Shown: positions 1 through 9,760 of the stretch, in pieces
How the letters are laid out: each line of letters begins with the position of its first letter
Numbering within the stretch: position 1 is the stretch's first letter
Source: Euonymus europaeus
Taxonomy: Eukaryota > Streptophyta > Magnoliopsida > Celastrales > Celastraceae
Direction: 5' to 3'
Assembly (NCBI GenBank): GCA_963580455.1
Contig: OY756961.1
Coordinates: 11,699,001-11,763,000 of the forward strand
Length of the DNA: 64,000 bases
Made by a program: the position numbers and the translations under genes
The notes under the pieces: model-generated
Seen by the model: the letters and a program-made list of their open reading frames with translations, nothing else
Database searches by the model: none
Told to the model about the DNA's origin: nothing

Positions 1-640
1 CTTCTATGTTAAATGTTACGAAAATGAGCTTCCAGGATAATTTCGATACCAAAACACCAACTTTCTATGACAAATGGACAAAACCGTTAAAAGCTCCTCC
101 ATAGAGAGAGTTGAGCAACTTCGGACTATCAAAGTTGCTCGGTATACACTTTTTATTGTTCTTCTATGTTAAATTTTACGAAAATGAGCTTCCAGGATTA
201 TTTCGATGCCAAAACACCAACTTTCTATGACAAATGGACAAAACCGTTAAAAGCTCCTCCATAGAGAGATATGAGCAACTTCGGACAATCAAAGTTGCTG
301 GGTGTTCACTTTTTATTGTTGTTCTATGTTAAATTTTACGAAAATGAGCTTCCAGGATTATTTCGATGCCAAAACACCAACTTTCTATGACAAATGGACA
401 AAACCGTTAAAAGCTCCTCCATAGAGAGAGTTGAGCAACTTCGGACTATCAAACTTGCTCGGTGTACACTTTTTATTGTTCTTCTATGTTAAATGTTACG
501 AAAATGAGCTTCCAGGATTATTTCGATGCCAAAACACCAACTTTCTATGACAAATGGACAAAACCGTTAAAAGCTCCTCCATAGAGAGAGTTGAGCAACT
601 TCGGACTATCAAAGTTGCTCGGTGTACACTTTTTATTGTT

Positions 641-800
641 CTTCTATGTTAAATTTTACGAAAATGAGCTTCCAGGATTATTTCGATGCCAAAACACCAA
701 CTTTCTATGACAAATGGACAAAACCGTTAAAAGCTCCTCCATAGAGAGAGTTGAGCAACTTCGGACTATCAAAGTTGCTCGGTGTACACTTTTTATTGTT
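641..800. repeat. Canonical type A monomer (exact consensus)
   Basis: This copy carries the commonest base at every position I compared and serves as the reference. Landmarks by monomer position: CTTCTATGTT at 1-10; the short inverted repeat ATTTT-ACG-AAAAT at 13-25; TTTCGATGCC at 41-50; CAAATGGACA at 71-80; CATAGAGAGAG at 100-110; the 28-bp dyad at 113-140; the palindrome GTGTACAC at 142-149; and a T-run at 150-154. It holds five CpG sites (19, 44, 85, 122, 140), close to the number expected from base composition. Frequent variants are GTTACG for TTTACG, ACAATC for ACTATC, TTGATC for TTGCTC, and AGTG for AGAG after the CATAG. The assignment as consensus is by eye, not from a computed alignment. 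Confidence 0.9.
753..780. other. Inverted repeat (dyad) inside each monomer, reference copy
   Basis: The left arm GAGCAACTT (753-761) is the exact reverse complement of AAGTTGCTC (772-780), separated by the 10-base loop CGGACTATCA. It recurs once per monomer across the array, intact in many copies and with one arm mismatch in others, commonly GATC for GCTC on the right arm. It is followed at once by the self-complementary octamer GTGTACAC (782-789). Dyads of this size can form a cruciform or serve as a symmetric protein-binding site, and non-B structures have been proposed for centromeric satellites. No function is shown by the sequence itself. Confidence 0.85.
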
Positions 801-2180
801 CTTCTATGTTAAATTTTACGAAAATGAGCTTCCAGGATTATTTCGATGCCAAAACACCAACTTTCTATGACAAATGTACAAAACCGTTAAAAGCTCCTCC
901 ATAGAGAGAGTTGAGCAACTTCGGATTATCGAAGTTGATCGGTGTACACTTTCTATTGTTCTTCTATGTTAAATTTTACGAAAATGAGCTTCCAGGATTA
1001 TTTCGATGCCAAAACACCAACTTTCTATGACAAATGTACAAAACAGTTAAAAGCTCCTCCATAGAGAGAGTTGTGCAACTTCGGACAATCAAAGTTGCTC
1101 GGTGTACACTTTTTATTGTTCTTCTATCTTAAATTTTACGAAAATGAGCTTCCAGGATTATTTCGATGCCAAAACACCAACTTTCTATGACAAATGGACA
1201 AAATCGTTCAAAGCTCCTTCATAGAGAGTTTTGAGCAACTTCGGACAATCAAAGTTGCTCGGTGTACACTTTTTATTGTTCTTCTAAGTTAAATGTTACG
1301 AAAATGGGCTTCCAGGATTCTTTCGATGCCAAAACACCAACTTTCTATGACAAATGGACAAAACCGTTAAAAGCTCCTCCATAGAGAGAGTTGAGCAACT
1401 TCGGACTATCAAAGTTGCTCGGTGTACACTTTTTATTGTTCTTCTATGTTAAATTTTACGAAAATGAGCTTCCAGGATTATTTCGATGCCAAAACACCAA
1501 CTTTCTATGACAAATGGACAAAATCGTTAAAAGCTCCTGCATAGAGAGTGTTGAGCAACTTCGGACAATCAAAGGTGCTCGGTGTACACTTTTTATTGTT
1601 CTTCTATGTTAAATGTTACGAAAATGAGCTTCCAGGATTATTTCGATGCCAAAACACCAACTTTCTATGACAAATGGACAAAATCGTTAAAAGCTCCTCC
1701 ATAGAGAGTGTTGAGCAACTTCGGACAATCAAAGGTGCTCGGTGTACACTTTTTATTGTTCTTCTATGTTAAATGTTACGAAAATGAGCTTCCAGGATAA
1801 TTTCGATACCAAAACACCAACTTTCTATGACAAATGGACAAAACCGTTAAAAGCTCCTCCGTAGAGAGAGTTGAGCAACTTCGGACTATCAAAGTTGCTC
1901 GGTATACACTTTTTATTGTTCTTCTATGTTAAATTTTACGAAAATGAGCTTCCAGGATTATTTCGATGCCAAAACACCAACTTTCTATGACAAATGGACA
2001 AAACCGTTAAAAGCTCCTCCATAGAGAGATTTGAGCAACTTCGGACAATCAAAGTTGCTGGGTGTACACTTTTTATTGTTGTTCTATGTTAAATTTTACG
2101 AAAATTAGCTTCCAGGATTATTTCGATGCCAAAACACCAACTTTCTATGACAAATGGACAAAATCGTTAAAAGCTCCTCC

Positions 2181-2840
2181 ATAGAGAGTGGTGAGCAACT
2201 TCGGACAATCAAAGTTGCTCGGTGTACACTTTTTATTGTTCTTCTATGTTAAATGTTACGAAAATGAGCTTCCAGGATTATTTCGATGCCAAAACACCAA
2301 CTTTCTATGACAAATGGACAAAACCGTTAAAAGCACCTCCATAGAGATAGGTGAGCAACTTCGGACTATCAAAGTTGATAAGTGCACACTTTTTAATGTT
2401 CTTTTATGCCAAATTTTATGAGTATAAGCTTCCAAGATTATTTCGATGGCAAAAGACCAACTTTCTATGCTAAATGGACAAAATCGTTAAAAGTTCCTCC
2501 ATAGAGATTGTTGATCAACTTCAGACAATCAAAGTTCTCGGTGTACACTTTTTATTGTTCTTCTATGTTAAATTTTCAGAAAATGAGCTTCCAGGATTAT
2601 TTCGATGCCAAAACACCTACTTTCTATGACAAATGGACAAAATCGTTAAAAGCTCCTCCATAGGGAGTGTTGAGCAACTTCGGACAATCAAAGTTGCTCG
2701 GTGTACACCTTTTTATTGTTCTTCTATATTAAATGTTACGAAAATGAGCTTCCAGGATTATTTGGATGGCAAAAGCCCAACTTTCTATGACAAATGGACA
2801 AAACCGTTAAAAGCTACTCCATAGAGAGAGTTGAGCAACT
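2181..2840. repeat. Five-monomer signature module, prototype
   Basis: Several marked monomers travel together: one with GAGTGGTGAGCAAC; a type B monomer with GTTGATAAGTGCACAC (2374); one with TTGATCAACTTCAG whose right dyad arm has lost a base (AAAGTTCTCGG, near 2530); one with TTTTCAGAAAATG followed by a gained base in GTACACCTTTTTATTG (near 2703); and one with GTTGCTAGGTG (near 2855). The loss and gain restore the 160-bp phase. Counting the GTTGATAAGTG tag, the module recurs at about 6694, 9254, 11013, 13092, 14371, 16772, 19012 and 23009, spaced by 8 to 27 monomers. It is the clearest marker of higher-order structure in the left domain. Confidence 0.85.
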
Positions 2841-4820
2841 TCGGACTATCAAAGTTGCTAGGTGTACACTTTTTATTGTTCTTCTATGTTAAATTTTACG
2901 AAAATGAGCTTCCAGGATTATTTCGATGCCAAAACACCAACTTTCTATGACAAATAGACAAAATTGTTAAAAGCAACTTCATAGAGAGTGTTGAGCAACT
3001 TCGGACAATCAAAGTTTCTCGGTGTACACTTTTTATTGTTCTTCTATGTTAAATGTTACGAAAATGAGCTTCCAGGATTATTTCGATGCCAAAACAACAA
3101 CTTTCTATGACAAATGGACAAAACCGTTAAAAGCTCCTGCATAGAGAGTGTTGAGCAACTTCGGACAATCAAAGTTGCTAGGTGTACACCTTTTTATTGT
3201 TCTTCTGTATTAAATGTTACGAAAATGAGCTTCAAGGATTATTTCGATGGCAAAATCCCAACTTTCTATGACAAATGGACAAAACCGTTAAAAGCTCCTC
3301 TATAGAGAGAGTTGAGCAACTTCGGACTATCAAAGTTGCTAGGTGTACACTTTTTATTGTTCTTCTATGTTAAATTTTACGAAAATGAGCTTCCAGGATT
3401 ATTTCGATGCCAAAACACCAACTTTCTATGACAAATGGACAAAATCGTTAAAAGCTCCTTCATAGAGAGTGTTGAGCAACTTCGGACAATCAAAGTTGCT
3501 CGGTGTACACTTTTTATTGTTCTTCTATGTTAAATGTTACGAAAATGAGCTTCCAGGATTATTTCGATGCCAAAACACCAACTTTCTATGACAAATGGAC
3601 AAAACCGTTAAAAGCTCCTCCATAGAGAGCGTTGAGCAACTTCGGACTATCAAAGTTGCTCGGTGTACACTTTTTATTGTTCTTCTATGTTAAATTTTAC
3701 GAAAATGAGCTTCCATGATTATTTCGATGCCAAAACACCAACTTTCTATGACAAATGTACAAAACCGTTAAAAGCTCCTCCATAGAGAGAGTTGAGCAAC
3801 TTCAAACAATCAAAGTTGATCGGTGTACACTTTTTATTGTTCTTCTATGTTAAATTTTATGAAAATGAGCTTTCAGGATTATTTCGATGCCAAAACACCA
3901 ACTTTCTATGACAAACGGATAAAACCGTTAAAAGCTCCTCCATAGAGAGAGTTGAGCAACTTCAGACAATCAAAGTTGCTCGGTGTACACTTTTATTGTT
4001 CTTCTATGTTAAATTTTACGAAAATGAGCTTCCAGGACTATTTCGATGCCAAAACACCAACTTTCTATGACAAATGGACAAAACCGTTAAAAGCTCCTGC
4101 ATAGAGAGTGTTGAGCAACTTCGGATAATCAAAGTTGCTCGGTGTACACTTTTTATTGTTCTTCTATGTTAAATGTTACGAAAATGAGCTTCCAGGATTA
4201 TTTCGATGCCAAAACACCAACTTTCTATGACAAATAGACAAAACCGTTAAAAGCTCCTGCATAGAGAGTGTTGAGCAACTTCGGACAATCAAAGTTGCTC
4301 GGTGTACACTTTTTATTGTTCTTCTATGTTAAATGTTACGAAAATGAGCTTCCAGGATTATTTCGATGCCAAAACACCAACTTTCTATGACAAATGGACA
4401 AAACCGTTAAAAGCTCCTCCATAGAGAGAGTTGAGCAACTTCGGACTATCAAACTTGCTCGGTGTACACTTTTTATTGTTCTTCTATGTTAAATTTTACG
4501 AAAAAGAGCTTCCAGGATTATTTCGATGCCAAAACACCAACTTTCTATGACAAATGGACAAAACCGTTAAAAACTCCTCCATAGAGAGAGTTGAGCAACT
4601 TCGGACAATCAAAGTTGCTGGGTGTACACTTTTTATTGTTGTTCTATGTTAAATGTTACGAAAATGAGCTTCCAGGATTATTTCGATGCCAAAACACCAA
4701 CTTTCTATGAGAAATGGACAAAACCGTTAAAAGCTCCTGCATAGAGAGTGTTGAGCAACTTCGGACAATCAAAGTTGCTCGGTGTACACTTTTTATTGTT
4801 CTTCTATGTTAAATGTTACG

Positions 4821-7800
4821 AAAATGAGCTTCCAGGATTATTTCGATGCCAAAACACCAACTTTCTATGACAAATGGACAAAACCGTTAAAAGCTCCTCC
4901 ATAGAGAGAGTTGAGCAACTTCGGACTATCAAACTTGCTCGGTGTACACTTTTTATTGTTCTTCTATGTTAAATGTTACGAAAATGAGCTTCCAGGATTA
5001 TTTCGATGCCAAAACACCAACTTTCTATGACAAATGGACAAAACCGTTAAAAGCTCCTCCATAGAGAGAGTTGAGCAACTTCGGACTATCAAAGTTGCTC
5101 GGTGTACACTTTTTATTGTTCTTCTATGTTAAATTTTACGAAAATGAGCTTCCAGGATTATTTCGATGCCAAAACACCAACTTTCTATGACAAATGGACA
5201 AAACCGTTAAAAGCTCCTCCATAGAGAGAGTTGAGCAACTTCGGACTATCAAAGTTGCTCGGTGTACACTTTTTATTGTTCTTCTATGTTAAATTTTACG
5301 AAAATGAGCTTCCAGGATTATTTCGATGCCAAAACACCAACTTTCTATGACAAATGTACAAAACCGTTAAAAGCTCCTCCATAGAGAGAGTTGAGCAACT
5401 TCGGATTATCGAAGTTGATCGGTGTACACTTTCTATTGTTCTTCTATGTTAAATTTTACGAAAATGAGCTTCCAGGATTATTTCGATGCCAAAACACCAA
5501 CTTTCTATGACAAATGTACAAAACAGTTAAAAGCTCCTCCATAGAGAGAGTTGTGCAACTTCGGACAATCAAAGTTGCTCGGTGTACACTTTTTATTGTT
5601 CTTCTATCTTAAATTTTACGAAAATGAGCTTCCAGGATTATTTCGATGCCAAAACACCAACTTTCTATGACAAATGGACAAAATCGTTAAAAGCTCCTTC
5701 ATAGAGAGTTTTGAGCAACTTCGGACAATCAAAGTTGCTCGGTGTACACTTTTTATTGTTATTCTAAGTTAAATGTTACGAAAATGGGCTTCCAGGATTC
5801 TTTCGATGCCAAAACACCAACTTTCTATGACAAATGGACAAAACCGTTAAAAGCTCCTCCATAGAGAGAGTTGAGCAACTTCGGACTATCAAAGTTGCTC
5901 GGTGTACACTTTTTATTGTTCTTCTATGTTAAATTTTACGAAAATGAGCTTCCAGGATTATTTCGATGCCAAAACACCAACTTTCTATGACAAATGGACA
6001 AAATCGTTAAAAGCTCCTGCATAGAGAGTGTTGAGCAACTTCGGACAATCAAAGGTCCTCGGTGTACACTTTTTATTGTTCTTCTATGTTAAATGTTACG
6101 AAAATGAGCTTCCAGGATAATTTCGATACCAAAACACCAACTTTCTATGACAAATGGACAAAACCGTTAAAAGCTCCTCCATAGAGAGAGTTGAGCAACT
6201 TCGGACTATCAAAGTTGCTCGGTATACACTTTTTATTGTTCTTCTATGTTAAATTTTACGAAAATGAGCTTCCACGATTATTTCGATGCCAAAACACCAA
6301 CTTTCTATGACAAATGGACAAAACCGTTAAAAGCTCCTCCATAGAGAGATTTGAGCAACTTCGGACAATCAAAGTTGCTGGGTGTACACTTTTTATTGTT
6401 GTTCTATGTTAAATTTTACGAAAATGAGCTTCCAGGATTATTTCAATGCCAAAACACCAACTTTCTATGACAAATGGACAAAATCGTTAAAAGCTCCTCC
6501 ATAGAGAGTGGTGAGCAACTTCGGACAATCAAAGTTGCTCGGTGTACACTTTTTATTGTTCTTCTATGTTAAATGTTACGAAAATGAGCTTCCAGGATTA
6601 TTTCGATGCCAAAACACCAACTTTCTATGACAAATGGACAAAACCGTTAAAAGCACCTCCATAGAGATAGGTGAGCAACTTCGGACTATCAAAGTTGATA
6701 AGTGCACACTTTTTAATGTTCTTTTATGCCAAATTTTATGAGTATAAGCTTCCAAGATTATTTCGATGGCAAAAGACCAACTTTCTATGCTAAATGGACA
6801 AAATCGTTAAAAGCTCCTCCATAGAGATTGTTGATCAACTTCAGACAATCAAAGTTCTCGGTGTACACTTTTTATTGTTCTTCTATGTTAAATTTTCAGA
6901 AAATGAGCTTCCAGGATTATTTCGATGCCAAAACACCTACTTTCTATGACAAATGGACAAAATCGTTAAAAGCTCCTCCATAGGGAGTGTTGAGCAACTT
7001 CGGACAATCAAAGTTGCTCGGTGTACACCTTTTTATTGTTCTTCTATATTAAATGTTACGAAAATGAGCTTCCAGGATTATTTCGATGGCAAAAGACCAA
7101 CTTTCTATGACAAATGGACAAAACCGTTAAAAGCTCCTCCATAGAGAGAGTTGAGCAACTTCGGACTATCAAAGTTGCTAGGTGTACACTTTTTATTGTT
7201 CTTCTATGTTAAATTTTACGAAAATGAGCTTCCAGGATTATTTCGATGCCAAAACACCAACTTTCTATGACAAATAGACAAAATTGTTAAAAGCAACTTC
7301 ATAGAGAGTGTTGAGCAACTTCGGACAATCAAAGTTCCTCGGTGTACACTTTTTATTGTTCTTCTATGTTAAATGTTACGAAAATGAGCTTCCAGGATTA
7401 TTTCGATGCCAAAACAACAACTTTCTATGACAAATGGACAAAACCGTTAAAAACTCCTGCATAGAGAGTGTTGAGCAACTTCGGACAATCAAAGTTGCTA
7501 GGTGTACACCTTTTTATTGTTCTTCTATATTAAATGTTACGAAAATGAGCTTCAAGGATTATTTCGATGGCAAAATCCCAACTTTCTATGACAAATGGAC
7601 AAAACCGTTAAAAGCTCCTCTATAGAGAGAGTTGAGCAACTTCGGACTATCAAAGTTGCTAGGTGTACACTTTTTATTGTTCTTCTATGTTAAATTTTAC
7701 GAAAATGAGCTTCCAGGATTATTTCGATGCCAAAACACCAACTTTCTATGACAAATGGACAAAATCGTTAAAAGCTCCTTCATAGAGAGTGTTGAGCAAC

Positions 7801-8410
7801 TTCGGACAATCAAAGTTGCTCGGTGTACACTTTTTATTGTTCTTCTATGTTAAATGTTACGAAAATGAGCTTCCAGGATTATTTCGATGCCAAAACACCA
7901 ACTTTCTATGACAAATGGACAAAACCGTTAAAAGCTCCTCCATAGAGAGAGTTGAGAAACTTCGGACTATCAAAGTTGCTCGGTGTACACTTTTTATTGT
8001 TCTTTTATGTTAAATTTTACGAAAATGAGCTTCCATGATTATTTCGATGCCAAAACACCAACTTTCTATGACAAATGTACAAAACCGTTAAAAGCTCCTC
8101 CATAGAGAGAGTTGAGCAACTTCAAACAATCAAAGTTGATCGGTGTACACTTTTTATTGTTCTTCTATGTTAAATTTTATGAAAATGAGCTTTCAGGATT
8201 ATTTCGATGCCAAAACACCAACTTTCTATGACAAACGGATAAAACCGTTAAAAGCTCCTCCATAGAGAGAGTTGAGCAACTTCAGACAATCAAAGTTGCT
8301 CGGTGTACACTTTTATTGTTCTTCTATGTTAAATTTTACGAAAATGAGCTTCCAGGACTATTTCGATGCCAAAACACCAACTTTCTATGACAAATGGACA
8401 AAACCATTAA
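4821..8410. repeat. Higher-order repeat L1, copy 2 (27 monomers)
   Basis: This is the second copy of the segment at 341-4090, one monomer shorter. Scattered substitutions separate the copies, for example CGTTAAAAG here against CGTTCAAAG at about 1204, and TTTCGATGGCAAAAGACC here against TTTGGATGGCAAAAGCCC at about 2761. Similarity ends near 8400: copy 1 continues with a plain type A monomer, while this copy continues with ACCATTAAAAGCTCCTCCAC and a type B monomer at about 8465. Confidence 0.85.
6501..7160. repeat. Signature module, second copy
   Basis: This copy has all the tags of the 2181 prototype, 4,320 bp downstream, including TCTATGCTAAATGG in the B monomer and the paired one-base loss and gain. 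It lies inside copy 2 of repeat L1. Confidence 0.8.
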
Positions 8411-9760
8411 AAGCTCCTCCACAGAGAGAGTTGAGCAACTTTGGACTATCAAAGTTGCTCAGTGCACACTTTTTAATGTTCTTCTATGTCAAATTTTATG
8501 AGTATAAGCTTCCAAGATTATTCCATGGCAAAAGACCAACTTTCTATGACAAATGGACAAAATCGTTAAAAGCTCCTCCATAGAGAGTGTTGAGCAACTT
8601 CGGACAATCAAAGTTGCTCGGTGTACACCCTTTTATTGTTCTTCTATGTTAAATGTTACGAAAATGAGCTTCCAGGATTATTTCGATGCCAAAAGACCAA
8701 CTTTCTATGACAAATGTACAAAACCGTTAAAAGCTCCTCCATAGAGAGAGTTGAGCAACTTCGGACTATCAAAGTTGCTCGGTATACACTTTTTATTGTT
8801 CTTCTATGTTAAATTTTACGAAAATGAGCTTCCAGGATTATTTCGATGCCAAAACACCAACTTTCTATGACAAATGGACAAAACCGTTAAAAGCTCCTCC
8901 ATAGAGAGAGTTGAGCAACTTCGGACAATCAAAGTTGCTGGGTGTACACTTTTTATTGTTGTTCTATGTTAAATTTTACGAAAATGAGCTTCCAGGATTA
9001 TTTCGATGCCAAAACACCAACTTTCTATGACAAATGGACAAAATCGTTAAAAGCTCCTCCATAGAGAGTGGTGAGCAACTTCGGACAATCAAAGTTGCTC
9101 GGTGTACACTTTTTATTGTTCTTCTATGTTAAATGTTACGAAAATGAGCTTCCAGGATTATTTCGATGCCAAAACACCAACTTTCTATGACAAATGGACA
9201 AAACCGTTAAAAGCTCCTCCATAGAGATAGGTGAGCAACTTCGGACTATCAAAGTTGATAAGTGCACACTTTTTAATGTTCTTTTATGCCAAATTTTATG
9301 AGTATAAGCTTCCAAGATTATTTCGATGGCAAAAGACCAACTTTCTATGCTAAATGGACAAAATCGTTAAAAGCTCCTCCATAGAGATTGTTGATCAACT
9401 TCAGACAATCAAAGTTCTCGGTGTACACTTTTTATTGTTCTTCTATGTTAAATTTTACGAAAATGAGCTTCCAGGATTATTTCGATGCCAAAACACCTAC
9501 TTTCTATGACAAATGGACAAAATCGTTAAAAGCTCCTCCATAGAGAGTGTTGAGCAACTTCGGACAATCAAAGTTCCTCGGTGTACACTTTTTATTATTC
9601 TTCTATATTAAATGTTACGAAAATGAGCTTCCAGGATTATTTCGATGGCAAAAGACCAACTTTCTATGACAAATGGACAAAACCGTTAAAAGCTCCTCCA
9701 TAGAGAGAGTTGAGCAACTTCGGACTATCAAAGTTGCTAGGTGTACACTTTTTATTATTC
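8411..9760. repeat. Mosaic segment with a third signature module
   Basis: From about 8761 to 9440 the monomer order matches 1881-2560 at an offset of 6,880 bp (43 monomers), including GGTATACAC, GAGTGGTGAG and GTTGATAAGTG at 9254. The right part differs from the prototype: the monomer after TTGATCAAC has TTTTACG instead of TTTTCAG, AAGTTCCTCGG instead of AAGTTGCTCGG, and no gained base in GTACACTTTTTATTATTC. The -1 change is therefore not compensated here and the phase shifts by one base. Confidence 0.7.

Larger units (their letters stand above)
341..4090. repeat. Higher-order repeat L1, copy 1 (28-monomer spacing)
   Basis: This segment is repeated at 4821-8410. The offset is 4,480 bp (28 monomers) up to about 1.6 kb and 4,320 bp (27 monomers) after it. 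Matching private variants include TCGGATTATCGAAG (923 and 5403), TTCTAAGTT with AAAATGGGCT (about 1282 and 5762), the TTGATCAACTTCAG monomer (2511 and 6831) and CTTCAAACAATC (3800 and 8120). This copy has one extra monomer near 1601-1760, where two successive monomers share AAAGGTGCTC. A single monomer was therefore gained here or lost from copy 2. Boundaries are uncertain by about one monomer because flanking copies are similar. Confidence 0.85.

Noticed and set aside
753..789. Rho-independent terminator formed by the dyad and the nearby T-run
   Set aside because: A stem of 9 bp with a T-run 10 bases later superficially resembles one. The stem is A/T rich, the T-run is not adjacent, it recurs in all 400 copies, and the context is eukaryotic.
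641..800. CENP-B box
   Set aside because: I looked for the TTCG....A..CGGG core on the + strand. TTCGGACTATC matches the first part, but CGGG does not follow. I found no complete box in the consensus.
2633..2824. 63-codon frame starting MDK, repeated about 17 times (for example at 6953, 11,272, 14,630, 19,271 and 23,268)
   Set aside because: Most copies exist where a one-base gain (CACCTTTTT or an extra T), or a one-base-longer CACCC form, lets the frame read past the TAA present in ordinary monomers. They occur only in satellite context, span 1.2 monomers, and their number follows array duplication. No promoter, codon bias or recognisable domain was seen.
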